Shown here: positions 1 to 5,800 of the stretch, in pieces
How positions within the stretch are numbered: position 1 is the stretch's first letter
Layout: every line of letters starts with the position of its first letter
Assembly: GCA_964650405.1 (NCBI GenBank)
Contig: CAZYTO010000259.1
Coordinates: 1 to 8,342, forward strand
Source: CAZYTO01 sp964650405
GTDB lineage: Bacteria > Acidobacteriota > Thermoanaerobaculia > Gp7-AA8
DNA: 8,342 nt
Direction: 5' to 3'
The notes under the pieces: model-generated
Databases searched by the model: none
What the model saw: the letters and a program-made list of their open reading frames with translations, nothing else
Told to the model about the DNA's origin: nothing
Position numbers and translations under genes: made by a program

Positions 1-1537
1 TCGAGCCGATCTGCGTGGCCAGGCGGATGCGCTGCCCTTCGCCGCCGGAGAGCGTCGCCGCATTGCGGTCGAGGGTCAGGTAGCCGAGGCCGACGGCGTT
101 GAGGAAGCCGAGGCGGTCGCGCACCTCTTTCAGGATCTTGCCGGCGATCAGCTCCTCACGCTCGCTCAGGGCCAGCGTCTTGAAGAAGTCTTCCGCCTCG
201 CGGAGCTGGAAGGCCACGACGCTGTCGACCGGGCGATTGGCCACAGTCACCGCCAGGGCCTCCGGCTTCAGGCGCCGGCCGCCGCACTCCGGGCACTTCT
301 TCGGCGTCATGAAGCGCTCGATCTCTTCCCGGATGTCGTCGTTGTCCGTCTCCTGGTAGCGCCGCTTGAGCATCGGCACGAGCCCTTCGTACGTGCCGCT
401 GTAGCTGTAGGTGCTCTCCGATCCGGAGAACTGGAACTTGATCTTCTCCGCGCTTCCCTGAAGGATGATCGTGCGGGCTTTCTCGGAGAGCTTCTCCCAG
501 GGCGTCGTGGTGGAGAACTTGTAGTGTTTGGCCAGTGTGTAGATCTGGCGGATGCGCCAGTTCTCGGCCCCTTCCTTCCAAATGGCGATGGCGCCGTCCT
601 CGATGGTGCGGGTCGGATCGGGGACGATCTTGCGCTCGTCGATCTCCAGCAGCACGCCGAGGCCGGAGCAGCCAGGGCAGGCGCCGTAGGGAGAGTTGAA
701 GGAAAAGAGCCGCGGCGTGATCTCACCGATGGAGACGCCGCAGTCGGGACAGGCGTAGTTCTGCGAGAGGAGCTCGACCTTGCCTTCACCCGCCGCCGGC
801 TTCGCGTCGGCGGAACGCCTATCGTCCTGGTAGAGGATCTTCACCAGCCCCTTCGTCACCCGGGTGGCGGTCTCCAGCGAGTCGGCCAGGCGCTGTTCCA
901 TCCCGTCCTTCACGACGAGACGGTCGATGACGATGTCGATGGTGTGCTTCTTCTGCTTGTCGAGAAGGGGCGGGTCGGAGAGCTCGATCATCTCGCCGTT
1001 GACGATGGCGCGAGTGAACCCCTCCTTCACCATCTGCAGCATCTGTTTGCGGTACTCACCCTTCTTGCCGCGTACGTAGGGGGCCAGGACGCTGAACTTC
1101 GTCCCGGCCGGCAGTTTCAGCAGCCGGTCGACCATCTGCTGGATGGTCTGGGGGCGGATTTCCTGGCCGCAGCTCGTGCAGTGCGGCACGCCGACGCTGG
1201 CGTAGAGGAGGCGGAGGTAGTCGTAGATCTCGGTGACAGTCCCGACCGTGGAGCGCGGGTTCCGGGAGGTGGTGCGCTGTTCGATGGAGATGGCGGGCGA
1301 GAGCCCTTCGATGGAATCGACGTCCGGCTTCTCCATTTGCTCGAGGAACTGCCGTGCGTAGGCGCTCAGCGATTCGACGTACCGCCTTTGCCCCTCGGCG
1401 AAGATCGTGTCGAAGGCCAGCGACGACTTTCCGGAGCCGGAGACGCCGGTGATGACGACGAACTTGTTGCGGGGGACGACGACGTCGATGTTCTTGAGGT
1501 TGTGCTCACGGGCACCGCGGATGACGATCGAGTCCAT
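1..1537 (-). CDS. uvrA: Excinuclease ABC subunit A, N-terminal part (partial, runs off left edge)
   Basis: UvrA is the ATP-dependent damage-recognition subunit of nucleotide excision repair; it loads UvrB at lesions in the cytoplasm. The window holds 512 codons from the ATG at 1537, a little over half of a usual ~940-residue protein. Visible in order: N-terminal 'RGAREHNLKNID'; Walker A GVSGSGKS at residues 31-38; 'ARQFLEQMEKPDVD' and 'GLSPAISIEQ' soon after; a zinc site with Cys263/Cys266 and Cys287/Cys290 around 'PRLFSFNSPYGAC'; a CPECGGRRLKPEALAV block near residue 400; and the ABC signature LSGGEGQRIRLATQIGS as the last residues before the edge. The start is fixed by homology, with AGGA about 10 bases upstream. 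No LexA-type box (CTGT-N8-ACAG) is seen upstream. No frame break is seen. The identification is certain; only the C-terminal half is missing. Confidence 0.98.
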   Translation of the reverse strand, partial: MDSIVIRGAREHNLKNIDVVVPRNKFVVITGVSGSGKSSLAFDTIFAEGQRRYVESLSAYARQFLEQMEKPDVDSIEGLSPAISIEQRTTSRNPRSTVGTVTEIYDYLRLLYASVGVPHCTSCGQEIRPQTIQQMVDRLLKLPAGTKFSVLAPYVRGKKGEYRKQMLQMVKEGFTRAIVNGEMIELSDPPLLDKQKKHTIDIVIDRLVVKDGMEQRLADSLETATRVTKGLVKILYQDDRRSADAKPAAGEGKVELLSQNYACPDCGVSIGEITPRLFSFNSPYGACPGCSGLGVLLEIDERKIVPDPTRTIEDGAIAIWKEGAENWRIRQIYTLAKHYKFSTTTPWEKLSEKARTIILQGSAEKIKFQFSGSESTYSYSGTYEGLVPMLKRRYQETDNDDIREEIERFMTPKKCPECGGRRLKPEALAVTVANRPVDSVVAFQLREAEDFFKTLALSEREELIAGKILKEVRDRLGFLNAVGLGYLTLDRNAATLSGGEGQRIRLATQIGS

Positions 1538-1572
1538 GTGACTCGATCCTAACTCCGGTAGAGCGGGAGGTG

Positions 1573-1599
1573 TTCCCGGTCTACGGGCCGTAGAGGGAA
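1573..1599. repeat. Short palindrome upstream of uvrA
   Basis: TCTACGGGCCGTAGA (1580-1594) is a perfect inverted repeat with 7-base arms around one central base. It is flanked by TTCCC (1573-1577) and GGGAA (1595-1599), which pair as an outer stem with a two-base bulge. It lies 36-62 bases upstream of the uvrA ATG, so it could be an operator or a hairpin in the leader. No function can be assigned from sequence alone. Confidence 0.45.
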
Positions 1600-1627
1600 A
1601 GCCGTGGTTCGTCCGTTGCTGATCGTG

Positions 1628-1727
1628 GTTCGCTGTTCGCTGCTCGCCACCCAAGACGAGGTGACGTCTCGCTCCCCAAGTGCAAGGCAGACCCCATCCT
1701 GCGTGGCAATCAGCGAACAGCGAACCG
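1628..1727. repeat. Quasi-palindromic intergenic repeat (REP-like)
   Basis: The outermost 16 bases are perfect inverted copies: GGTTCGCTGTTCGCTG at 1628-1643 and its complement at 1712-1727. The interior is an imperfect continuation of the same symmetry. Both arms read GCCAC then CA-GA and GG at matching distances, with many of the differences being transitions. The whole 100 bases therefore look like one diverged palindrome centred near 1677. Within the arm, TTCGCTG is itself repeated in tandem. It fills the space between the cutA stop and the uvrA upstream region. The form is that of an interspersed palindromic element or a small non-autonomous mobile remnant; no transposase is nearby. Confidence 0.7.
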
Positions 1728-1745
1728 CCACCAGCGACGCCGCGA

Positions 1746-2063
1746 TCAGTGCAGAAGCACTGCTTCGAACCACTGCGCGTAGGGCCCGCGCAACTCTCCA
1801 ATAGGTAGAACGACGAACTCCGGCGTCTCGTAGGGGTGGAGCTTGCGGAGGGCCTCCTCCAGCGCCTCCACCTTGTCGGCGGCGGTTTTGATCAAAAGGA
1901 GCTGTTCCTCGTCGTGCTCGACCCGCCCCTGCCAGCGGTAGACGGAGTGAACCTGAGGGAAGACGTTGACGCAGGCGGCGAGGCGCCGCTCGACGAGCTC
2001 TTCGGCGAGCGTGCGGGCATCGAAACCGCCGCCGACCGTGGTCAGGACCACGACGGCGGTCAT
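1746..2063 (-). CDS. cutA: CutA1 divalent-cation tolerance protein
   Basis: CutA1 is a small trimeric cytoplasmic protein of ferredoxin-like fold, linked genetically to copper and other divalent-cation tolerance; its biochemical role is unsettled. The 105-residue product is full family length. Family blocks visible: 'TTVGGGFDARTLAEELVERR' early on, ACVNVFPQVHSVYRWQG at about residues 30-46, 'EQLLLIKT' at 53-60, the hallmark HPYETPE at 76-82, and a C-terminal 'GPYAQWFEAVL'. The ATG overlaps the TGA of the upstream gene as ATGA (2060-2063), so translation is probably coupled to it and the two are one operon. No separate promoter is evident. Confidence 0.95.
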   Translation of the reverse strand: MTAVVVLTTVGGGFDARTLAEELVERRLAACVNVFPQVHSVYRWQGRVEHDEEQLLLIKTAADKVEALEEALRKLHPYETPEFVVLPIGELRGPYAQWFEAVLLH

Positions 2064-2644
2064 CGCGTCGCGATGCGCTGCACCGCTTCCTTCGCGACGT
2101 CGCGGACGGCGGCGCGGTACTGCAGGTGCTGGAAGATCGGGACGACGGTGAAGCCGATGATCGGGCCTTCCCGCAACCCGAACGAGGTCGGGACCAGGGC
2201 CGTCTTGCGCTGCGACAGCTCGAAACGGTCAATGAGATCGAGAGTCCGGCCGTCATAGACCCGCACCTCGGCGGCGGCCTTGGAGATGATCACGCCGAGG
2301 GTGGTGGCGACGTGCGGGCCGGAGATGTCGAGACCGCCGATCTCGCGGAGCCGCGCCTCCCCTCCGCTCACTTCTACGTAGATGTCTGCCGGCTCGACGT
2401 TGTCCTGGAAGGCATCCTTCAGTGTCCGGTGCGTCTCCCAGGCGTCCAGCCCGCGCTCGTGGAGCTGCAGGGCAATCTCGTGCTCGATGGCGACCGCGGC
2501 GCTGTCGTACTTGAGGTCTGCCCACTCGTCGCCCGTGTGCAGGATGCCGATGCGCATCGGCCGCTTGCCGTCCGGCGTCCCCTTCAGCGCAAACGACGGA
2601 ATTGCGATCGCGAGGAGAGCCAGGACGAAAGCAGCGCGTTTCAT
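2060..2644 (-). CDS. Secreted or periplasmic protein of unknown function
   Basis: A 194-residue protein that I do not recognise. It begins with a clear type I signal peptide: MKR, a hydrophobic stretch 'AAFVLALLAIAI', then PSFA with likely cleavage after Ala19. There is no lipobox Cys. The mature part is mixed alpha/beta in character, with 'MRIGILHTGDEW' near its start, a region 'ADIYVEVSGGEARLREIGG', and 'EVRVYDGRTLDLIDRFEL' resembling beta strands. The reading frame stays open far upstream, but the signal peptide and a nearby AAGGG set the start at 2644. Its TGA overlaps the cutA ATG, so it is the first gene of a two-gene operon. It diverges from the glycosyltransferase gene across an 81-base intergenic space. 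Translation is convincing; function is unknown. Confidence 0.85.
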   Translation of the reverse strand: MKRAAFVLALLAIAIPSFALKGTPDGKRPMRIGILHTGDEWADLKYDSAAVAIEHEIALQLHERGLDAWETHRTLKDAFQDNVEPADIYVEVSGGEARLREIGGLDISGPHVATTLGVIISKAAAEVRVYDGRTLDLIDRFELSQRKTALVPTSFGLREGPIIGFTVVPIFQHLQYRAAVRDVAKEAVQRIATR

Positions 2645-2710
2645 GGCAACCCTTACGACACGCAAGATGGGCAACGTATTTCTGACACCGACCAATGGGC
2701 ATCGCGCGTC

Positions 2711-2716
2711 TACAAT
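2711..2716 (+). promoter_or_regulatory. Possible -10 box TACAAT ahead of the glycosyltransferase
   Basis: TACAAT matches the sigma-70 -10 consensus at five of six positions. A poor -35 candidate (CGACCA, 2689-2694) sits 16 bases upstream. The GTG start is only 9 bases after the box, so transcription from here would give an mRNA with almost no leader. No Shine-Dalgarno sequence is seen. This is suggestive only. Confidence 0.3.
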
Positions 2717-2725
2717 CCAGCCCGC

Positions 2726-3658
2726 GTGCTCAAGCGCATCCTCCTGGGGCTGGTCGTCCTCGCCGTGATGTACGCCGGCTGGGAGTGGATCACGTTTCCC
2801 GACACGGCGAAGCTGGCCACGGAGAATCCGGTCACGACGGCGTTCATGGAGGCGCGGAAGTCCGAGCTGCGCTCGGCTGGGCAGGACGACACGCTGCTCC
2901 ACATCTGGGTGCCATACGATCGCATCTCGCCGTATCTGCGCCGCGGTGTGCTGGTGGCCGAGGACGACGCGTTCTACGAGCACAAAGGCGTCGACGTGAA
3001 GGGGCTGGAAGAGGCGCTGCGGAAGGACTGGGAGCACAAGAAGCTCACCCACGGCGGCTCGACCATCACCCAGCAGCTCGCAAAGAACCTCTACCTCTCG
3101 AAATCCCGCAACCCGCTCCGCAAGATCCGGGAGTACTTCATCGCCCGCTCGCTGGAGAGCCACCTGACGAAGAAGCGCATCCTCGAGCTCTATCTGAACT
3201 TTGCCGAGATGGGCGACCGGGTCTACGGCGCCGAGGCGGCGGCGCGGACCTACTTCGACACCTCGGCGGGGAACCTCTCCCCGCAGCAGGCGGCGCTGCT
3301 GGCAGGCTGCCTGCCGAACCCGCGGGTGATGAATCCCGGCGCGCCGAACAAGCGCCTGCGCTGGCGCCAGCGCATGGTCCTCTCGCGCATGCGGCGCTGG
3401 GGCTACCTCTTCGAGAAGGAAGTGCTGACGGAGAAGAAGCCCGAGGCGCCGGCAACGGACACCACGGCGACGACCGCCACCGGGACGACGGCGACCGTCG
3501 ATACCGCCCTGCAACAGACGCCGCCGACCGATACAGCCACACCGGCCACGCCGCCGCCCGCGACCGATACGGTCCCGCCGCCGCCGCCATCGCCTACGGA
3601 CACCAGCCCTCCGACGTCAACGGAATCCAATCCGACGACGGACACGCGGGGCGTATAA
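2726..3658 (+). CDS. mtgA: Monofunctional peptidoglycan glycosyltransferase (GT51) with long Thr/Pro-rich tail
   Basis: This enzyme polymerises lipid II into glycan strands on the outer face of the inner membrane. The 310-residue product starts at GTG with one membrane segment (about residues 4-22). The GT51 domain follows with all its motifs: catalytic Glu79 in 'VAEDDAFYEHKGVD'; GGSTITQQLAKNLYL at 110-124; RKIRE with the second conserved Glu136; 'KKRILELYLNFAEMG' at 149-163; and 'VYGAEAAARTYFD'. There is no transpeptidase domain. The catalytic part ends near residue 230. It is followed by about 75 residues of low complexity rich in Thr, Pro, Asp and Ala (TDT/PPP-type pseudo-repeats), absent from typical ~240-residue MtgA proteins. 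Given the membrane topology, that tail lies in the periplasm. The GTG is chosen because the next in-frame ATG would cut the membrane segment. The gene diverges from the secreted-protein gene. Confidence 0.93.
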   Translation: MLKRILLGLVVLAVMYAGWEWITFPDTAKLATENPVTTAFMEARKSELRSAGQDDTLLHIWVPYDRISPYLRRGVLVAEDDAFYEHKGVDVKGLEEALRKDWEHKKLTHGGSTITQQLAKNLYLSKSRNPLRKIREYFIARSLESHLTKKRILELYLNFAEMGDRVYGAEAAARTYFDTSAGNLSPQQAALLAGCLPNPRVMNPGAPNKRLRWRQRMVLSRMRRWGYLFEKEVLTEKKPEAPATDTTATTATGTTATVDTALQQTPPTDTATPATPPPATDTVPPPPPSPTDTSPPTSTESNPTTDTRGV

Positions 3659-3689
3659 GAGCGACAGGGAGATACGAAGACCAACCGCC

Positions 3690-4346
3690 ATGTCCTACCC
3701 CACCCGTCTCTACATCCGCCCTCCCGTCGAGGATCCCGTTCCCGCCGCACGCGATTTCGTGGAGACGCTGAAACTGCGGCGTACGGTGCGTGACTTCGCG
3801 CCCGATCCGATACCGGACGAGGTTTTGCGACTGGCCATCGAGGCGGCGCATGCCGCACCGAGCGGCGCGAACCTGCAGCCGTGGACCTTCGTCATCGTCC
3901 GCGATCCGGAGGTGAAGAAACGCATCCGCATCGCCGCCGAGGAGGAGGAGTACGAGAATTACCACGGGCGCATGCCGGAGGAGTGGCTGAAGGCGCTGGC
4001 GCCGCTGCAGACTGACTGGCACAAGGAGTTTCTGGAGATCGCGCCGGCCCTCATCGTCGTCTTCAAGCAAGACTACGGCCTCGCCGAGGATGGCTCGCAC
4101 GTCACGCACTACTACGTCAACGAATCGGTCGGCATCGCCAGTGGATTCCTCCTCGCCGCGCTCAACGCAGCGGGGCTGGCCACGCTGACCCACACGCCAA
4201 GCCCGATGGGTTTCCTCCGCGAGATTCTCGGCAGGCCCAGGAACGAGAAGCCGTTCCTGCTGATCCCGGTCGGCTATCCCGCGGCCGGATGTCAGGTTCC
4301 GGACATCGCCAAGAAGCCGCTCGATGCCGTGCTCATCATGGTGTGA
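3690..4346 (+). CDS. Iodotyrosine deiodinase-like FMN reductase (nitroreductase superfamily)
   Basis: A 218-residue flavoenzyme of the nitroreductase fold. General family features: the FMN-phosphate-binding 'RRTVRDF' at 30-36, 'AAPSGANLQPWTFVIV' at 55-70, and 'PVGYPA' near the C-terminus. It matches the iodotyrosine deiodinase (IYD) branch specifically. The lid region has EEEEYENY at 84-91 and 'LQTDWHKEFLEIAP' at 106-119, and 'YYVNESVGIASGFLLAALNA' is followed by 'TLTHTPSPMGFLREILGRP'. From memory of human IYD, the residues holding the amino-acid zwitterion of the substrate (Glu157, Tyr161, Lys182) align with Glu87, Tyr91 and Lys112 here, with identical spacing. The animal N-terminal membrane anchor is absent, as in known bacterial homologues. 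Expected activity is reductive dehalogenation of halotyrosines; the natural bacterial substrate is uncertain. It starts 31 bases after the mtgA stop, with only a weak purine stretch upstream, and may be cotranscribed with it. Confidence 0.88.
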   Translation: MSYPTRLYIRPPVEDPVPAARDFVETLKLRRTVRDFAPDPIPDEVLRLAIEAAHAAPSGANLQPWTFVIVRDPEVKKRIRIAAEEEEYENYHGRMPEEWLKALAPLQTDWHKEFLEIAPALIVVFKQDYGLAEDGSHVTHYYVNESVGIASGFLLAALNAAGLATLTHTPSPMGFLREILGRPRNEKPFLLIPVGYPAAGCQVPDIAKKPLDAVLIMV

Positions 4347-4615
4347 GCGCAGCGTGCGTCGTCGATGGCGTCGAGGAGGTCGGCGAGGATGGTGACCGGC
4401 AGCGGCTGCAGCTCGCAGAGGGACTCGGCACGCCGGGCGAGCTGGGCGATGTCGTTGAACGCAAAGATGCCGGCAGCGCTGAAAAGGCTGCGCAATTCGC
4501 CGCGCAAGGCTTCGTGATCGCCGGCAGCCAGCGCCAGCCGGGCAGCGGCGAGCCCTTCGGTAACCCGGGTCAGGAAGCGCGCGGCCAGTGTGGCGAAATC
4601 GGGGTGGTCGTTCAT
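4292..4615 (-). CDS. Small HPt-like helical protein lacking the phospho-acceptor His
   Basis: A 107-residue protein with a good ribosome binding site (GAAGGA, 7 bases before ATG), which supports it being a real gene. Residues 20-68 have the helix pattern of histidine phosphotransfer (HPt) domains: 'GLAAARLALAAGDHEALRGE', then LRSLFSAAGIFAF and 'IAQLARRAESLCE'. In canonical HPt proteins the centre reads H-x-L-K-G. Here the aligned positions are Arg42, Leu44, Phe45 and Ser46, so the phosphorylatable His and the Lys-Gly are missing. It could be a degenerate HPt used as a binding module, or an unrelated helical protein. Its last 18 codons lie antisense to the end of the deiodinase-like gene, a 55-base convergent overlap. 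No kinase or response regulator is nearby. Confidence 0.55.
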   Translation of the reverse strand: MNDHPDFATLAARFLTRVTEGLAAARLALAAGDHEALRGELRSLFSAAGIFAFNDIAQLARRAESLCELQPLPVTILADLLDAIDDARCAHTMMSTASSGFLAMSGT

Positions 4616-4622
4616 TCGGCCG

Positions 4623-4628
4623 TCCTTC
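4623..4628 (-). promoter_or_regulatory. Ribosome binding site of the HPt-like gene
   Basis: The minus strand reads GAAGGA, followed by seven bases and then ATG at 4615. This is the main evidence that the small gene is translated. Confidence 0.6.
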
Positions 4629-4681
4629 AGTCCAAAATCGCTGCCAGCACGTCCGCCATTGAATTCAACGACTTAGCGGCC

Positions 4682-4734
4682 CGGCCGTGCAGAAATCCGT
4701 ATGAGGTGTACGGATTTTGAACGGAGAACGGCCG
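4682..4734. promoter_or_regulatory. Nested inverted repeat in a divergent intergenic region
   Basis: Inner arms AAATCCGTA (4693-4701) and TACGGATTT (4709-4717) form a perfect 9-bp stem with a 7-base loop. Outer arms CGGCCGT (4682-4688) and ACGGCCG (4728-4734) form a perfect 7-bp stem around it. The structure lies between two diverging genes (HPt-like and VOC), about 55-108 bases from either start, where an operator or a leader hairpin would sit. There is no T-tract suitable for a terminator. No known riboswitch or regulator site is recognised. Confidence 0.5.
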
Positions 4735-4772
4735 ATGTCGAGCCACCTCCTTTGGCTCCGACGTTAAGGCAA

Positions 4773-4778
4773 AAGGAG
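4773..4778 (+). promoter_or_regulatory. Ribosome binding site of the VOC gene
   Basis: AAGGAG lies 10 bases before the ATG at 4789, inside AAAAGGAGAAAA. It fixes the start of the VOC protein. Confidence 0.75.
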
Positions 4779-4788
4779 AAAAACTGAC

Positions 4789-5265
4789 ATGCAACGAATC
4801 TCGCCGTTCCTCTGGTTCGACACCCAGGCCGAAGAGGCCGCGAACTTCTACGTTTCCGTCTTTCCGAATTCGAAGGTCGTCACCGCCACACGTTATGGCG
4901 ACGCCGGGCCGGGGCCGAAGGGCTCGGTCATGACCGTGCAGTTCCAGCTCGACGGAACGGACTTCACCGCCCTCAACGGCGGTCCGCAGTTCAAGTTCAC
5001 CGAGGCTGTTTCGTTCGTCGTCTCCTGCCGCACGCAGGAGGAAGTGGACGCGTACTGGTCGAAGCTGACCGACGGCGGCGAGGAAGGGCCGTGCGGCTGG
5101 CTGAAGGACCGCTACGGGCTGTCGTGGCAGATCGTCCCCACCGCGCTCGTCGAAATGCTGACCGACCGCAACCCGCGCAAGGCGAAGGCGGCCATGGAGG
5201 CGATGATGAAGATGAAGAAGATCGAGATCCCGTTGCTGAAGAAGGCCTACGACTCGGTCAACTGA
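4789..5265 (+). CDS. VOC-fold protein, PhnB / 3-dmu-9_3-mt type
   Basis: A 158-residue protein of the vicinal-oxygen-chelate superfamily, in the small PhnB-like group often labelled '3-demethylubiquinone-9 3-methyltransferase', a name that is probably misleading for this group. Features: 'ISPFLWFDTQAEEAANFYVS' followed by VFPNSKV; 'SVMTVQFQLDGTDFTALNGG' forming the paired beta strands; a middle 'EAVSFVVSCRTQEEVDAYW'; and the group hallmark CGWLKDRYGLSWQIVP near residues 102-117. The C-terminal helix 'KAKAAMEAMMKMKKIEI' is usual for the group. Length is normal. The strong AAGGAG supports the start. It faces the convergent DUF3224 gene across a GC hairpin and diverges from the HPt-like gene. 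Its substrate cannot be told from sequence. Confidence 0.92.
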   Translation: MQRISPFLWFDTQAEEAANFYVSVFPNSKVVTATRYGDAGPGPKGSVMTVQFQLDGTDFTALNGGPQFKFTEAVSFVVSCRTQEEVDAYWSKLTDGGEEGPCGWLKDRYGLSWQIVPTALVEMLTDRNPRKAKAAMEAMMKMKKIEIPLLKKAYDSVN

Positions 5266-5294
5266 TATCGCCGAGGTTCGTCCGCGAACGAGCG

Positions 5295-5318
5295 GGGCGG
5301 GTCGGAACCGGCCCGCCC
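5295..5318. terminator. Strong GC hairpin between convergent genes
   Basis: GGGCGGGTCGG (5295-5305) pairs with CCGGCCCGCCC (5308-5318), 11 positions with one G-T wobble; the innermost pairs would open to give a tetraloop. It lies between the stops of the VOC gene (5265, +) and the DUF3224 gene (5330, -), the place for a bidirectional terminator. There is no T-run on either side, so it is not a classical intrinsic terminator and may instead block 3' decay. Confidence 0.55.
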
Positions 5319-5329
5319 TGTCGCGCGAA

Positions 5330-5719
5330 TCAGTCGATCTCGTACTCCAGCGTGACTCGAGCGCCCTCGGCGTCATGTGCGAAGCGGACCGTTCCCCGCA
5401 GCCCTGTCAGCTCACCGGTCCCCGATCCCGGTACGATGTTGCCGAACGGCTGCGGACCCGCATCGGTGCTGATGCCGCCGTGTTGCATGACGAACGAGCC
5501 GCTCCGGCCGCCGAGAGTCCCGGTCACGCGCTCCATGGCGGTGTAGGCGCCGCCGCTCTCCCCGCCGCACATGAGCCCTTCGGCGACGCCCTCGCCTTCC
5601 AGCTCGCCGCGGTACTTCTTGGCAATCGAGGCGCGGGTGATCTTTGCGCCACTCTCCGATTCGAGGATGCTGGACTGCTCCCACGACGTGATGTCGAATG
5701 GAACCGTTGTCTGTTTCAT
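5330..5719 (-). CDS. DUF3224 family protein
   Basis: A 129-residue protein of the DUF3224 family (small beta-barrel proteins of unknown function). Family features: 'FDITSWEQ' at the start; 'GAKITRASIAKKYRGELEGE' about residues 24-43; 'YTAMERVTGTLGGRSGSFVM' followed by QHGG; 'IVPGSGTGELTGLRGTVRF'; and a last strand 'VTLEYEID'. Length is normal. The start is uncertain: ATG codons at 5719, 5722 and 5731 are in frame and none has a convincing Shine-Dalgarno sequence. The first eight codons (MKQTTVPF) lie inside a duplicated repeat whose second copy upstream would encode MKQTKVPF on the same strand. The gene diverges from an AraC-type regulator, a possible but unproven regulator. Confidence 0.88.
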   Translation of the reverse strand: MKQTTVPFDITSWEQSSILESESGAKITRASIAKKYRGELEGEGVAEGLMCGGESGGAYTAMERVTGTLGGRSGSFVMQHGGISTDAGPQPFGNIVPGSGTGELTGLRGTVRFAHDAEGARVTLEYEID

Positions 5720-5770
5720 CATTGGAGGCATGTTTCCGCCCCAGGGCGGGGAGGGCTTAAAAAAAGACAC
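5700..5770. repeat. Direct repeat copy 1, covering the DUF3224 start
   Basis: GGAACCGTTGTCTGTTTCATC (5700-5720) recurs with one change at 5801-5821. The similarity continues at a lower level through about 50 more bases, with shared blocks around ATGT, CCGCC/CCGC, AGGGC, and an A-rich end. Copy 1 contains the DUF3224 start codon and its upstream region. Confidence 0.7.
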
Positions 5771-5778
5771 AAAGGTTG
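5763..5778. repeat. Inverted fragment of the same repeat, cut by the assembly gap
   Basis: AAAGACACAAAGGTTG is nearly the reverse complement of the AACCTTTGTCTGTTTC block at 5803-5818. With copy 2 it forms an inverted repeat whose centre lies in or beside the run of N. Its missing continuation would be expected inside the gap. Confidence 0.6.
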
Positions 5779-5788
5779 NNNNNNNNNN
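5779..5788. other. Assembly gap (ten N)
   Basis: Ten consecutive N lie at the centre of an inverted repeat. The true gap length is unknown. Any frame read through it is unreliable, and sequence may be missing between the DUF3224 and araC-type genes. Confidence 0.98.
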
Positions 5789-5800
5789 GTGGTGTGGAAG

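Noticed and set aside
524..1552. Long plus-strand open frame (342 codons) opposite uvrA
   Set aside because: It is antisense to well-conserved UvrA codons. Its composition (Asp, Gly, Val, Leu, Arg-rich) is what GC-rich third positions produce on the opposite strand, and no domain is recognisable.
1604..1804. Small open frames across the quasi-palindrome (both strands)
   Set aside because: The two strands give similar peptides only because the DNA is an inverted repeat; there is no ribosome binding site and no sign of coding selection.
2126..2725. Upstream extension of the glycosyltransferase frame
   Set aside because: It runs antisense through the secreted-protein gene and has no family similarity; the membrane anchor begins at the GTG at 2726.
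2645..3514. Upstream extension of the secreted-protein frame on the minus strand
   Set aside because: It is antisense to the GT51 domain. The signal peptide at 2644 marks the true N-terminus.
4627..5376. Minus-strand open frame (249 codons) opposite the VOC gene
   Set aside because: Arg/Leu/Val/Asp-rich shadow of a well-supported gene with a strong ribosome binding site; no recognisable domain.
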